Shown piece by piece: positions 26,862 through 36,207 of a stretch of DNA of 43,895 nt. Under the pieces are notes generated by a model that did no database searches, was not told the DNA's origin, and saw nothing but the letters and a program-made list of their open reading frames with translations. Within the stretch, counting starts at the first letter, position 1, and each line of letters starts with the position of its first letter. Origin of the DNA: Tateyamaria pelophila (lineage in GTDB: Bacteria; Pseudomonadota; Alphaproteobacteria; Rhodobacterales; Rhodobacteraceae); NCBI RefSeq assembly GCF_019966495.1, contig NZ_JAIMIA010000033.1, positions 1-43,895 on the forward strand. Direction: 5' to 3'. The translations under genes were made by a program, and so were the position numbers.

Positions 26862-27560
26862 TCAATACGTTCGGATCAAGCCCACAAGCCGCCCTTGCAC
26901 CTTGACCTGGCCGACCGGAAAGACGCGGGTTTCATAGGCAGGATTGGCGGCTTCGAGTGCAATGGAATCGCCGTGCCGCTTATAGCGTTTCAGCGTTGCC
27001 TCGTGATCTTCGACAAGGGCTACGACGATGTCGCCATTATCCGCAGAGGAAGTTTCACGGATCACCACCACATCCCCGTCGTTGATACCGGCTTCAATCA
27101 TCGAATCGCCTTTGACTTCGAGGGCATAGTGATTGCCCTGCGTCGAAACCATCTGGCTGGGCACGGCAACCGAATGGGACACTTCCGAAATGGCCGAGAT
27201 CGGCACACCGGCCGCGATACGGCCCATGACGGGCAGTTCGATGGCTTGAGCCGTCTCAACGGCGCGTGCGCCTGCGGGGGGCGGTGCATCCTGGCGGTCA
27301 CCCTCGATCACGCGGGGCGTGAACCCGCTGGCTGGGCCACCAAGGCTTTCCGGCAGGCGCACGACTTCGATGGCGCGGGCACGATGCGCCAGACGGCGGA
27401 TAAATCCGCGTTCTTCCAATGCGGTGATCAGGCGATGAATCCCGGACTTGGAGCGCAAGTCCAACGCCTCTTTCATTTCGTCAAAGCTGGGTGGGACGCC
27501 ATCGCGCTGCACCCGTTTGTGAATGAATTCCAGCAGATCCAGCTGCTTTTTCGTCAACAT
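26862..27560 (-). CDS. lexA: LexA SOS repressor
   Basis: The protein has 232 residues from ATG 27560, chosen for GGAGGAA just upstream; the frame is open 11 codons further. An N-terminal winged helix ([32 protein letters not shown]) binds SOS boxes. A long proline-rich linker follows, then the S24 peptidase domain with cleavage site Ala117-Gly118 (GRIAAGV), catalytic Ser153 (GDSM) and Lys191. RecA-stimulated self-cleavage relieves repression after DNA damage. Its promoter contains a LexA box, so it is autoregulated. It follows moeA on the same strand but has its own promoter right after the moeA stop. Confidence 0.97.
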   Translation of the reverse strand: MLTKKQLDLLEFIHKRVQRDGVPPSFDEMKEALDLRSKSGIHRLITALEERGFIRRLAHRARAIEVVRLPESLGGPASGFTPRVIEGDRQDAPPPAGARAVETAQAIELPVMGRIAAGVPISAISEVSHSVAVPSQMVSTQGNHYALEVKGDSMIEAGINDGDVVVIRETSSADNGDIVVALVEDHEATLKRYKRHGDSIALEAANPAYETRVFPVGQVKVQGRLVGLIRTY

Positions 27561-27605
27561 GCCCGTTCCTCCAAGCCAATGTGTGTTTCCCACAGGTTTG
27601 GTTTT

Positions 27606-27634
27606 GTTCTACGGACGTTCCCCTTTTGTGTCAA
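27606..27634 (-). promoter_or_regulatory. lexA: lexA promoter with overlapping SOS box
   Basis: On the minus strand the promoter is TTGACA (27634-27629), a 17-bp spacer, then TAGAAC (27611-27606). The alphaproteobacterial SOS box GAAC-N7-GAAC (27620-27606) covers the end of the spacer and the whole -10, so bound LexA would block RNA polymerase. It lies 46 bases upstream of the start codon. Confidence 0.88.
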
Positions 27635-27637
27635 CAA

Positions 27638-28816
27638 TTAGTCGATCAGGATGGCATCGACCACAGTCCCTGCCATGCGCGGAGGGTCATGAGGGGGGCG
27701 GACCATCAACGCATTGGAGCGGGCCAGCACAGTCAAAAGCGAGCTGTCTTGCAGCCCCGCATCCGTGATCTGGCCCTTGGCAATGGTCGCGCGCATATAG
27801 TGTTCGCGCGGGCCGTTGGCGGCGATGTCGGCGGCCAAGGGAACTTGAACGCGCGGCGCGGGTGTGCGGCCCAGGCCCATCATGGTGCGCAGCATGGGTT
27901 GCAGGAAGACCGTGCCACAGACCATGGCCGACACCGGATTGCCGGGCAGGCCGACCATTGGCACACCGTGCAAACGGCCTGCCATAAGGGGTTTGCCCGG
28001 ACGCATAGCCACCTTGTAAAACGCCTGATCCATCCCGAGGTCAGCAGCCACTTCAGCCACAAGGTCGTGGTCTCCGACGGAGGCCCCACCGATGGTGACA
28101 ATCAGATCGGCGCCCCGGGTCAGTCCAAAAACGGTGATGAGGGAAGACTTGGTATCGCGCGCGACGGGCAAGATCCGCACTACGGCCCCCATGGCTTCGA
28201 ACATCGCGGCCAGGCCAAAACTGTTGGAGGCGATGATCTGATCCGCGCCCGGATCCTCGCCCGGCATCACCAATTCATCCCCGGTGGCAATCACGGCGAT
28301 CACTGGTTTTCGGATGACGGGAACCGTCACGACGTTCATTGCCGCCAGCAATGCAACGTCGCCAGAGCTGAGACGGCGGGGCGGGGCGAGCAAGACGTTT
28401 CCCTGTTCAAAGTCCACACCCGCCGGGCGAATGTTGTCCTTGGGTTCGGGACCGTCCGTTAACGTGATCAGATCGCCGGTCCGTTCGACATCTTCCTGAA
28501 TGACCACCTTGTCGGCACCATCGGGCACGGGCGCGCCGGTAAAGATGCGGACCGCCTGACCTGCACCCAGCGTGCCCGTCCAGCCATGGCCCGCTGCCGA
28601 TTCGCCGACAACTTTGAACTGGGCGTGCAGATCGGCTTCGACGCCCTTGAGCGCGTAACCGTCCATCGATGACGCGGCAAAGGGCGGCTGGGTGCGCGTC
28701 GCGGCAACGGGTACGGCAAGCATCCGCCCGGCGGCATCGCGCAGGGGGACCGTTTCATGCGGCAGGGCGTCGGCCAGTTCAAACAGATGCTCAAGCGCTT
28801 GCGCAACAGTGATCAT
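27638..28816 (-). CDS. moeA: Molybdopterin molybdenumtransferase
   Basis: The 392-residue enzyme inserts molybdate into adenylylated molybdopterin to form Moco. Family motifs are visible: [39 protein letters not shown] and [10 protein letters not shown]. Its start overlaps the moaC stop by ATGA, so the two are coupled. The gene ends immediately before the lexA promoter. The Moco it makes could serve enzymes elsewhere in the genome; no molybdoenzyme is encoded in this window. Confidence 0.96.
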   Translation of the reverse strand: MITVAQALEHLFELADALPHETVPLRDAAGRMLAVPVAATRTQPPFAASSMDGYALKGVEADLHAQFKVVGESAAGHGWTGTLGAGQAVRIFTGAPVPDGADKVVIQEDVERTGDLITLTDGPEPKDNIRPAGVDFEQGNVLLAPPRRLSSGDVALLAAMNVVTVPVIRKPVIAVIATGDELVMPGEDPGADQIIASNSFGLAAMFEAMGAVVRILPVARDTKSSLITVFGLTRGADLIVTIGGASVGDHDLVAEVAADLGMDQAFYKVAMRPGKPLMAGRLHGVPMVGLPGNPVSAMVCGTVFLQPMLRTMMGLGRTPAPRVQVPLAADIAANGPREHYMRATIAKGQITDAGLQDSSLLTVLARSNALMVRPPHDPPRMAGTVVDAILID

Positions 28817-29286
28817 GTCGTCTCGTAGCGCCCGGATTTGCCACCATCCTTGAGCACGACGCGCAAGCCACCAATTTCCATGCCCTTATCGACGGCTTTG
28901 GCCATGTCATAAACGGTCAGCGCGCAGGTCGCGGCGGCGGTCAATGCCTCCATCTCGACGCCGGTCTGGCCCGTGGTCTTGACAGTTGCCGTGATGCGCA
29001 ATCCCGGCAACGTCGGGTCGGGGTCCAGATCGACAGAAACCTTTGTGATGGGCAGTGGGTGACAGAGCGGAATCAGATCGGCGGTTTTCTTGGCCCCCAT
29101 GATCCCGGCCAAGCGGGCCACACCGATCACGTCGCCTTTTTTTGCACGGCCTTGTGTAATAATTTCAAACGTTTCCGGCTGCATCTTGATCCAGGTCTCC
29201 GAAACCGCAACCCGGTTTGTGACGGCCTTGTCGGAGACGTCGACCATGTGGGCAGCGCCATCGCTGTCGAAATGGGTCAGGGCCAT
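28813..29286 (-). CDS. moaC: Cyclic pyranopterin monophosphate synthase
   Basis: The 157-residue protein has the normal family length. It converts 3',8-cyclo-GTP made by MoaA into cPMP, the first stable Moco intermediate. Motifs are [29 protein letters not shown] and the catalytic-region [10 protein letters not shown]. It lies one base after trpC and overlaps moeA by 4 bases, so it is part of the trpGDC-moaC-moeA transcript. moaA is not present here. Confidence 0.96.
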   Translation of the reverse strand: MALTHFDSDGAAHMVDVSDKAVTNRVAVSETWIKMQPETFEIITQGRAKKGDVIGVARLAGIMGAKKTADLIPLCHPLPITKVSVDLDPDPTLPGLRITATVKTTGQTGVEMEALTAAATCALTVYDMAKAVDKGMEIGGLRVVLKDGGKSGRYETT

Positions 29287-29287
29287 T

Positions 29288-30103
29288 CTACATGCCTCCG
29301 CCGACCACCAGTGGGTTGGCCAGAAGGGCGTGGGTCGCTGCGGTGATATCGTCCTGCCGCATGAGGCTTTCGCCGATCAGGAAACTGCGGGCACCGTACA
29401 TAGCCATATCGGCAAGTTCAGCGGGTGTGTTCAATCCGCTCTCCGAGACGATCACCCGGTCGGCGGGCACCAGTTTCGAAAGCTTGCGCGTGGTGTCGAG
29501 ATTGGTCTCGAATGTGTTGAGATCGCGGTTGTTGATCCCCATCAGCGAACTTTTCAACAGGCTGGCCCGTTCAAGTTCCGGCAGATCATGCACTTCGATC
29601 AGCACATCCATCCCCCATTCGATGGCGGTTTCCTCGAGTTCGACGGCCTGTGTGTCGCTGACGCTCGCCATGATAATGAGGATGCAATCTGCGCCAAGCG
29701 CGCGCGCCTCGATCACCTGATACGGGTCGTACATGAAATCCTTGCGCAAGACCGGCAGCTCGCATGCGGCGCGGGCCTCGACCAGATAGTTCTTGGCACC
29801 CTGAAAGCTGGGTATGTCCGTCAACACCGACAAACAGGTCGCGCCGCCCGTTTCATAGCTCTGGGCAATGGCTGCGGGATCAAAGTCGGCGCGGATCAGT
29901 CCTTTCGACGGGCTGGCTTTTTTGACCTCGGCGATCAGGCCATACCCTGTCCGGCTGGCTTGACGCAGAGCTTCGGCAAACGGGCGCACATTAAATGCGT
30001 TGCGTGCTTCAACTTCCAACACATCGAGCGGTTTCGCGGCCTTGTCAGCGGCAATTTCTTCCAGCTTGTAGTCTTTGATGCGGTCGAGGATCGTGTTGGT
30101 CAT
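29288..30103 (-). CDS. trpC: Indole-3-glycerol phosphate synthase
   Basis: The 271-residue TIM-barrel enzyme closes the ring of the carboxyphenylamino-deoxyribulose phosphate in tryptophan synthesis. Motifs are [43 protein letters not shown] and SESGL. It is monofunctional, with no fused TrpF domain. Repeat copy B separates it from trpD (75-bp gap) and moaC follows after one base. Confidence 0.97.
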   Translation of the reverse strand: MTNTILDRIKDYKLEEIAADKAAKPLDVLEVEARNAFNVRPFAEALRQASRTGYGLIAEVKKASPSKGLIRADFDPAAIAQSYETGGATCLSVLTDIPSFQGAKNYLVEARAACELPVLRKDFMYDPYQVIEARALGADCILIIMASVSDTQAVELEETAIEWGMDVLIEVHDLPELERASLLKSSLMGINNRDLNTFETNLDTTRKLSKLVPADRVIVSESGLNTPAELADMAMYGARSFLIGESLMRQDDITAATHALLANPLVVGGGM

Positions 30104-30129
30104 ATCGTAGGCTCTTGTTTGAGAGGGTG

Positions 30130-30178
30130 AACCGGGGGCCAGCCCCCGGACCCCCGGGATATTTATGGCCGAAAGAAG
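30130..30178 (+). repeat. Dispersed hairpin-plus-tail repeat, copy B
   Basis: The stem CCGGGGGC (30132-30139)/GCCCCCGG (30142-30149) is followed by CCCCCGGG and the tail GATATTTATGGCCGAAAG and AAG. It sits in the trpD-trpC gap, antisense to the operon. It is the most complete copy in the window, and the hairpin would be present in the trp mRNA. Confidence 0.75.
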
Positions 30179-31195
30179 TTACCCGTTCTGGCTGATTTTG
30201 GCGACAGCTTTGATCTTAGCCATTGCGGCGCCGCTGTCGATGCTTTGTTGGGCGGCGGCGACACCGTCCTTGAGGTCGTCCGCCACACCTGCCACCTTGA
30301 GGGCGGCGGCAGAATTGAGCAAAACCGCATCGCGGTAGGCACCGGGCGCGCCATCCAGAAGCGCGCGGAAGGCAATGGCGTTTTCTTCGGGTGTGCCGCC
30401 GACGATGTCCTCGAAGGGATGAACCGGCAGGCCTGCGTCTTCGGGGTGGACCTCGAAATCGGTCACGGTGTCGCCGTCCAGAGCTGACACCCAGGACAGG
30501 CCGGTGATGGTCAATTCGTCGGTCCCGTCCGAGCCATGCACAAGCCACGCCACATCCGAGCCCAGCTGACCCAGCGTTTCGGCCATGGGCCGGATCAGGT
30601 CGCGTGAGAACGCGCCGGTGAGCTGTCGTTTGACCCCTGCGGGATTGGTCAGCGGACCGAGGATGTTGAAGATCGTGCGCGTGCCCAGTTCGGCCCGCGT
30701 CGGCATGACATGGGCGATAGCGGGATGGTGCATCGGGGCCATCATGAACCCGATCCCGACCTCGTTCAGCGCCCTTTCAACGACAGCGGGGCCGACCATG
30801 ACATTGATCCCCATCTGGGTCAGCGCATCCGCCGCGCCGGATTTGGAGCTGAGGTTGCGATTGCCATGTTTGGCCACGGGCACGCCGGCACCGGCCACGA
30901 CAAAGGCCGTGGCTGTCGAAATGTTGAGCGTTCCCTTGCCGTCTCCGCCCGTGCCAACGATATCCATCGCCCCGTCGGGGGCCTGCACCGCGTTGCATTT
31001 CGCGCGCATCACGGCGGCGGCAGCCGCATATTCATCGACGGTTTCACCGCGCGTGCGCAGGGCCATCAGCAGCCCGCCGATCTGGCTTGGCGTCGCTTCA
31101 CCCTCAAACAGGATCTGAAAAGCCTGCTCGGCCTGCGCACGGGTCAGCGGGCCGTTGGCGGCGGCATCGATCAATGGCTTCAGCGTGTCGCTCAT
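30179..31195 (-). CDS. trpD: Anthranilate phosphoribosyltransferase
   Basis: The 338-residue enzyme joins anthranilate and PRPP in the second committed step of tryptophan synthesis. The PRPP-binding motif [18 protein letters not shown] and the anthranilate-site [18 protein letters not shown] are intact. Its start overlaps the trpG stop by ATGA. The C-terminus abuts repeat copy B. Confidence 0.97.
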   Translation of the reverse strand: MSDTLKPLIDAAANGPLTRAQAEQAFQILFEGEATPSQIGGLLMALRTRGETVDEYAAAAAVMRAKCNAVQAPDGAMDIVGTGGDGKGTLNISTATAFVVAGAGVPVAKHGNRNLSSKSGAADALTQMGINVMVGPAVVERALNEVGIGFMMAPMHHPAIAHVMPTRAELGTRTIFNILGPLTNPAGVKRQLTGAFSRDLIRPMAETLGQLGSDVAWLVHGSDGTDELTITGLSWVSALDGDTVTDFEVHPEDAGLPVHPFEDIVGGTPEENAIAFRALLDGAPGAYRDAVLLNSAAALKVAGVADDLKDGVAAAQQSIDSGAAMAKIKAVAKISQNG

Positions 31196-31773
31196 GCGGG
31201 CACCGGCAGCAGATCGACAAAGTTTTGCAGCATCGCGTGTCCGTGCTCCGAGCGTATGGATTCGGGATGGAACTGTACTCCGTGGATCGGCAAGTCTCGA
31301 TGGCGCAGGCCCATGATGGTGCCATCCTCCAGCTCTGCGTTGACTTCGAGGCAGTCGGGCAGGCTTGCGCGCTCGACAATCAGTGAATGGTAGCGGGTGG
31401 CCGCAAAGGGCGTGGGCAAGCCGGTGAAAACGCCTGTCCCTTTGTGATGCATTGTTCCCAACTTGCCGTGCACGATGTCATCGGCACGCACGACCTTGCC
31501 ACCAAACATCTGTCCAATGGTCTGGTGCCCCAGACAGACGCCCATCAGCGGCGTGCGGGTTTCCGCCGCGGCTTGCGTCAGGGCAAGGCAGATGCCCGCC
31601 TGATCGGGATCGCAAGGACCGGGCGACAGCAGAATGCCGCTTGGGCGCATGCCCATGGCCTCTTGCACGTCCAGCGCGTCATTACGGCGCACCACCACTT
31701 CCGCGCCGAGCCCTCCCAGATAGTGAACCAGATTATAGGTAAAACTGTCGTAATTATCGATCAGCAGCAGCAT
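31192..31773 (-). CDS. trpG: Anthranilate/aminodeoxychorismate synthase glutamine amidotransferase
   Basis: The 193-residue class I amidotransferase supplies ammonia to TrpE, and in many bacteria also to PabB. Motifs are [26 protein letters not shown], the nucleophile GVCLGHQ (about Cys80) and the His/Glu pair in VQFHPES. It begins the trpGDC-moaC-moeA operon, while trpE lies about 3 kb away in a different operon. Confidence 0.95.
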   Translation of the reverse strand: MLLLIDNYDSFTYNLVHYLGGLGAEVVVRRNDALDVQEAMGMRPSGILLSPGPCDPDQAGICLALTQAAAETRTPLMGVCLGHQTIGQMFGGKVVRADDIVHGKLGTMHHKGTGVFTGLPTPFAATRYHSLIVERASLPDCLEVNAELEDGTIMGLRHRDLPIHGVQFHPESIRSEHGHAMLQNFVDLLPVPA

Positions 31774-31809
31774 CGTCGTATTCTTTGTTCCAAGGGGCGG
31801 CAGAGGCCT

Positions 31810-31876
31810 TTATACTCAGATGCATACATGCTCAGGCTTGCCAGCCAGCGTCAAGGGCAGGGCGGCCGGAGTATAA
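31810..31876. promoter_or_regulatory. Divergent control region with mirrored TATA-like boxes
   Basis: TTATACTC (31810-31817) and GAGTATAA (31869-31876) are exact inverted copies 51 bases apart between the divergent trpG and polysaccharide deacetylase genes. Each gives a TATAA-type -10 reading outward. A TTGACG (31854-31849) lies on the trpG side but with poor spacing. Promoter assignment is tentative. Confidence 0.35.
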
Positions 31877-31942
31877 GGATAAAGCAGTTGGTTCCGGCAC
31901 GTGCAAAGCGCGGCGGGGACCACAACAGGCGGAGACAGCGAT

Positions 31943-33475
31943 ATGGCACGGGGTTTTCTGAGCGGTGTGATCTGGGGCGGTGTCGTCAGCGTGGTCGGCG
32001 CCGGTGTCTTGTCGGTCATGACCGAAGGACCGGTGGCGCCGGATGTCGCCGTGTCGGCACCGCAGGCCGCCACGGCGCCGACAACGGGCGATCCCAGCAC
32101 GGCCGATGCGGTGACCGACGCGGACCTTGTGCGTGACGGGGAAGCCCGCCAAGGCACGTCCCCCCAAGCCGATGATGTGACAGCCGCGGTTGTGGCGGGG
32201 TCCGACACGCCAACGGTTCCGCAAACAGGAAGTGCCGAAGGACTGGAAGGGCCTGCACGGAGTATTGCAAGCGCAGGGGTGGAGGTTCTGGATGAACCTC
32301 CTGTCTTGCCGAGCGCGCCCGTCGGTCTGCCCGCCGCGCCAAATGCCGAAGATGTGCTGTCGATCTCGACCGATCCGGCGCAACCACCCGCTCCCGTTGT
32401 TCCGGAAACCGAAAGTGCGTTTGCACTTCCGAGTGATGCGCCCGAGATCGGCACCAATCCCGTCCAACCACAGGCGCCGACCGAGGCGGAGGATACCGGA
32501 CAAGGACAAGCGCTGACGGTAACTGAGGATGCCGAAGCTGACGTGGCGGCGGCGCAAGAGGCCGAGACTTCAGATCTTGGGTCCGATGCCCTGCAACCGA
32601 TACAACCTCTGACGCCTGAAGCGCCGCAAGACAACATCATTGCCGCCTTGCCATCAGCACTTGATCCGGTCCCGTCCACCCAAGACGGGCCGACCATAGG
32701 GCGCAAAGCCACCTCGCTCGTGGACAGGTCGACCGAAAGCTCCGACGGCACTGGAACGATGGCGGAAGACACCGTGGGTTTGCCTCCGATCGAGGTCTTT
32801 GCCGCGCCATTTCAGAACGCAGATGACAAACCACTGATGGCCATTGTTCTGATCGACACTGGCGTGGATCTGACCGATGGGCCCGTGGGCGTGGCGGCCC
32901 TCGAAAGCTTTCCTTATCCGTTGAGCTTTGCGGTGGACGCCAGCCTGCCCGACGCGGCACGGCGGATCGCTGACTACCGGGCACAGGGCTTCGAGGTGAT
33001 TTTGACGGTTGACCTGCCGCAAGGGGCGACCGCGTCGGATGTCGAGACCACCTTGTCCGCGGTGCTGGCGGACAGACCGGAAGTCGTTGCAATAATGGAA
33101 GGCGCAGGGGCGGGCTTGCAGAACAGTCGCGAGGCGAGCGACCAGATCACCGAAGCGCTCAGGGCCACTGGCCACGGATTGGTGTTGCAGTCCAAGGGGC
33201 TGAACACGGCGCAAAAAATGGCCCTTCGCGAAGGTGTTCCGACAGGCTTGATTTTCCGCGATTTCGACAGTGCCGGACAGACGCCGCCGGTCATTCGCCG
33301 GTTCCTTGATCAGGCCGCGTTTCGCGCCGGGCAGGAAGGCGGTGTGATCATGGTCGGCCGCCTGCGATCCGACACGATCACGGCGCTGTTGCTCTGGGGC
33401 TTGCAGGACCGAGCGCAGCGGGTTGCCCTGGCACCGATCTCAGCCGTCTTGCGCACCCTATCTGCGGAACCCTGA
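31943..33475 (+). CDS. Divergent polysaccharide deacetylase family protein
   Basis: The protein has 510 residues from ATG 31943 (MARGFLSGVIWGG), with GGAG about 9 bases upstream. An N-terminal membrane anchor (about 5-26) is followed by a linker to about residue 285 that is rich in Ala, Pro, Thr and acidic residues and probably disordered. The C-terminal 220 residues match the divergent polysaccharide deacetylase family: AIVLIDTGVDL, ESFPYPLSFAVDASLPDA, GFEVILTVDLP, FRDFD, GGVIMVGRLR. It probably acts on, or binds, a periplasmic or cell-wall polysaccharide. Activity is uncertain because the classical NodB His motifs are not obvious. Confidence 0.82.
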   Translation: MARGFLSGVIWGGVVSVVGAGVLSVMTEGPVAPDVAVSAPQAATAPTTGDPSTADAVTDADLVRDGEARQGTSPQADDVTAAVVAGSDTPTVPQTGSAEGLEGPARSIASAGVEVLDEPPVLPSAPVGLPAAPNAEDVLSISTDPAQPPAPVVPETESAFALPSDAPEIGTNPVQPQAPTEAEDTGQGQALTVTEDAEADVAAAQEAETSDLGSDALQPIQPLTPEAPQDNIIAALPSALDPVPSTQDGPTIGRKATSLVDRSTESSDGTGTMAEDTVGLPPIEVFAAPFQNADDKPLMAIVLIDTGVDLTDGPVGVAALESFPYPLSFAVDASLPDAARRIADYRAQGFEVILTVDLPQGATASDVETTLSAVLADRPEVVAIMEGAGAGLQNSREASDQITEALRATGHGLVLQSKGLNTAQKMALREGVPTGLIFRDFDSAGQTPPVIRRFLDQAAFRAGQEGGVIMVGRLRSDTITALLLWGLQDRAQRVALAPISAVLRTLSAEP

Positions 33476-33485
33476 GGCTGTGAGG

Positions 33486-33513
33486 ATGGCGCACCAACAG
33501 GTGCGCCTTACGG
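33486..33513 (+). repeat. Convergent-junction hairpin repeat, copy 2
   Basis: GGCGCACC (33488-33495), loop AACA, GGTGCGCC (33500-33507), then TTACGGGG. It matches copy 1 (near 26830) in stem and flank but in the opposite orientation. It again sits between two converging genes (deacetylase and AstE/AspA-like), fitting a bidirectional terminator. Confidence 0.65.
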
Positions 33514-33536
33514 GGAAGTACGAGCCATTGCGAGTC

Positions 33537-34574
33537 TCAGATGATTTCGTCTTCGTCAAACAGCGGGTCATCGCCCAGTTGGGCCGTTAGCGCGTCCAGC
33601 GTGTCTTCATCCGCTTTCGGGTGCAATTCCGCGAGATGAAAAACGGCATCCCCTTCGTTGACCACCGGTAAAACAGCACGGCCAATCAGGATACCGGGCC
33701 CGGGCGCCAGCAGATCCGTTTCAGTGTCGCCCGCAGGGTCCGATACCGTCGCCAGCAGGTCGCCTTCGCCCACAACATCACCCTCGGCCCGGAACGTCCG
33801 CAGCAAGCCGCCGGAGGGTGCACGCAGCCATTGCGAGGCGCGGCACACCAGAGACGGCGCGCGTGCGCGCGCAATGCCCTTGGCGCCCAGCATACCCTGA
33901 TCACGCATCACCCGCAAAATACCTGCAACACCAGCCCGCACAGCGAATTCGTCAAAACGCAAACCTTCACCCGCCTCATAGAGCAGCACCGGTGTGCCCC
34001 GGGCCGCAGCCTCACCGCGCAGGCTGCCCGCGCGCAAGGGAGAGGTCAGGATCACGGGCGCCCCGAAGGCGCGCGCCATCTTGGCGGTGGTACTGTCGCC
34101 GGGGGTGACCCGGATTTGTGGCAGATTGGTTCGATGCACCGCAGCCGAATGCAGGTCGATCCCGAAATCGCAGCGTAACACGACGTCATTAAGGAAAATA
34201 AAGGCCAGGCGCGATCCCAGTGATCCCTTGGTCGAGCCCGGAAAGCACCGGTTCAGATCGCGCCGGTCAGGCAGGTATCTGGAGCGTGCGAGAAATCCGA
34301 AACTGTTGACGATGGGCACGACCACGAGCGTCCCGCGCAACTTGTCCAATTGCGGCGCGCGCAGCAGGCGTCTCACAATCTCGACACCGATGACCTCATC
34401 ACCGTGCACCGCTGCCGACACGAACATCGTCGGCCCGGCACGCTTGCCATGCACCACCTCGATCGAGAGGTTGACACGGGTGTGATCGGGCAGGGCCGAT
34501 ACCGGCAAGGCGACGGAGCCACGGGTCCCCGGGGCAAAAACGTCCAGACCGATCGTAAAGGGCGTTTGCGTCAT
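33537..34574 (-). CDS. Succinylglutamate desuccinylase/aspartoacylase family protein
   Basis: The 345-residue zinc-dependent deacylase shows HGDEVIG near 59-65 (zinc ligands His and Glu), the substrate arginine in DLNRCFPG, and DLHSA with the third ligand. The C-terminal 80 residues (APSGGLLRTFRAEGDVVGEGDLL...) look like a barrel-sandwich domain of the kind found in AstE/AspA and DoeB-like proteins. It probably removes an acyl group from an N-acylated amino acid. The DoeB-type ectoine pathway is possible but no other doe gene is near. It lies downstream of trpE and may be co-transcribed. Confidence 0.85.
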   Translation of the reverse strand: MTQTPFTIGLDVFAPGTRGSVALPVSALPDHTRVNLSIEVVHGKRAGPTMFVSAAVHGDEVIGVEIVRRLLRAPQLDKLRGTLVVVPIVNSFGFLARSRYLPDRRDLNRCFPGSTKGSLGSRLAFIFLNDVVLRCDFGIDLHSAAVHRTNLPQIRVTPGDSTTAKMARAFGAPVILTSPLRAGSLRGEAAARGTPVLLYEAGEGLRFDEFAVRAGVAGILRVMRDQGMLGAKGIARARAPSLVCRASQWLRAPSGGLLRTFRAEGDVVGEGDLLATVSDPAGDTETDLLAPGPGILIGRAVLPVVNEGDAVFHLAELHPKADEDTLDALTAQLGDDPLFDEDEII

Positions 34575-34612
34575 CAGGGCGCTCCAAGCCCAAGGGTCAC
34601 CGTGCGGGTCTG

Positions 34613-34672
34613 CCTCTTCTCTGTTCCAAGAAAATCCCGGGGAGCGCGAGGGGCTGGCCCCTCGCTCCTGCC
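34613..34672 (-). repeat. Dispersed hairpin-plus-tail repeat, copy C
   Basis: The stem GCGAGGGGC (34646-34654)/GCCCCTCGC (34657-34665), with a near-continuous outer GGAGC/GCTCC, is followed on the minus strand by CCCCGG and the tail GGATTTTCTTGGAACAGAG. It occupies the gap after trpE and may act as its terminator. Confidence 0.68.
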
Positions 34673-34698
34673 GTCAGCAAAAGGGACCAGAGCGCAGA

Positions 34699-36207
34699 TC
34701 ACTGATTGCCACCGCCAAAACGCGCGGCATCTTCGGCCGCTCGGCGGATGGCCCCGGATTTGTGTACTGTTTCCATGAACTCGGCTTCGGGATCGCTGTC
34801 ATAGACCACACCACCGCCGGCCTGAATGTAGAGCTTCTGATCCTGTACGACAGCCGTGCGCAGCGCGATGCACATGTCCATATCGCCACCCGCGCTGAAA
34901 TAGCCGACACCACCGCCATAGACGCCGCGCTTTTCCGGCTCCAGTTCGTCAATGATCTGCATGGCGCGCACCTTGGGCGCACCCGACACGGTGCCCGCGG
35001 GCATCCCGGCAAAGAAGGCATCCAGCGCATCCTTGCCCTCGGCCAGTTCGCCCACGACGTTCGACACGATATGCATCACGTGGGAATACCGCTCGACGAT
35101 AAACTCTTCTGTCGGGCGCACGGTGCCGATCCTTGCCACCCGGCCCACATCATTGCGCCCCAGATCCAGCAGCATCAGGTGTTCCGCGAGTTCCTTCTCA
35201 TCCGCCAGAAGTTCTGCCTCGAGGGCGCGGTCCTCCTCCGGCGTGGCACCGCGCTTGCGGGTGCCTGCAATGGGCCGGATCGTCACTTCGGTGCCAAAGA
35301 CCCGGACTAGAATTTCGGGACTGGCCCCGATGACCTGAAAGCCGCCGAAATTGAAGTAGAACATGAAAGGCGAGGGGTTCGTACGCCGCAAAGATCGATA
35401 AAGCGCAAAGGGTGGTTGGCGAAAGTCCATGGTCCATCTTTGCGAGGGGACGACCTGAAAAATATCGCCTGCCTTGATGTAGTCCCGCGCTGTCTCAACC
35501 GCTTTCAGATATTCCGATTTGGTCAAGTTCGACACAGGCTCTGACAGGGCCACCGCGTCCCCCAGATCGCGGGTTTCCGACGGCATGGCGCGTTCCAGAT
35601 CGCGCACGGCATCCATCACCCGCTCGGCGGCCTGCGCATAGGCGGCGCGGGCCGATTGCCCGTCACTGGCCCAGGCCGGGGATACGACAGTGACTTCCCC
35701 TTTGACGCCGTCCAGAACCGCGATAACAGAGGGGCGGAGCATCACCGCGTCCGGCAGGCCCAGCGGATCAGGGTTCACGTCCGGCAAATGCTCGACCAGC
35801 CGTACCGTATCATACCCGAGATACCCAAAAAGCCCGGCCGCAGCCTGTGGCAGATCATCCGGCAGCGCAATCCGGCTCTCCGCGATCAGGTCGCGCAGGA
35901 CATCCAGCGGATTGCCGGGCACGTCCACGAACGCTTCCGCATCATAGCGTGCAGTCCGGTTGATGGCAGAGCTTTCGCCACGGCAGCGCCAGACGAGGTC
36001 CGGCTTCATCCCGATGATGGAGTAGCGTCCGCGCACTTCACCGCCAGTGACGGATTCCAGTACGAACGCGTCTTTCTGCGCCCCCGTCAGCTTGAGCATC
36101 AGCGAGACCGGCGTATCCAGATCCGCCGCCAGACGCGTATAAACGATCTGGTTTTCCCCGGCCGCATAAGCGGCGGCAAATGCGTCATATTCAGGGATCA
36201 GTGCCAT
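34699..36207 (-). CDS. trpE: Anthranilate synthase component I
   Basis: The 502-residue chorismate-utilising enzyme makes anthranilate with TrpG. The N-terminal FVLESVTGG retains the LES serine motif associated with feedback inhibition by tryptophan. The catalytic part has PIAGTRKRG, LLDLGRNDVGR, SGAPKVRAMQIIDELE and the GGGVGYFSAGGDMDMCIALRT block. Its start overlaps the stop of the PpiD-like gene as TGATG, an unusual pairing with a chaperone. It is separate from trpGDC. Confidence 0.97.
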   Translation of the reverse strand: MALIPEYDAFAAAYAAGENQIVYTRLAADLDTPVSLMLKLTGAQKDAFVLESVTGGEVRGRYSIIGMKPDLVWRCRGESSAINRTARYDAEAFVDVPGNPLDVLRDLIAESRIALPDDLPQAAAGLFGYLGYDTVRLVEHLPDVNPDPLGLPDAVMLRPSVIAVLDGVKGEVTVVSPAWASDGQSARAAYAQAAERVMDAVRDLERAMPSETRDLGDAVALSEPVSNLTKSEYLKAVETARDYIKAGDIFQVVPSQRWTMDFRQPPFALYRSLRRTNPSPFMFYFNFGGFQVIGASPEILVRVFGTEVTIRPIAGTRKRGATPEEDRALEAELLADEKELAEHLMLLDLGRNDVGRVARIGTVRPTEEFIVERYSHVMHIVSNVVGELAEGKDALDAFFAGMPAGTVSGAPKVRAMQIIDELEPEKRGVYGGGVGYFSAGGDMDMCIALRTAVVQDQKLYIQAGGGVVYDSDPEAEFMETVHKSGAIRRAAEDAARFGGGNQ

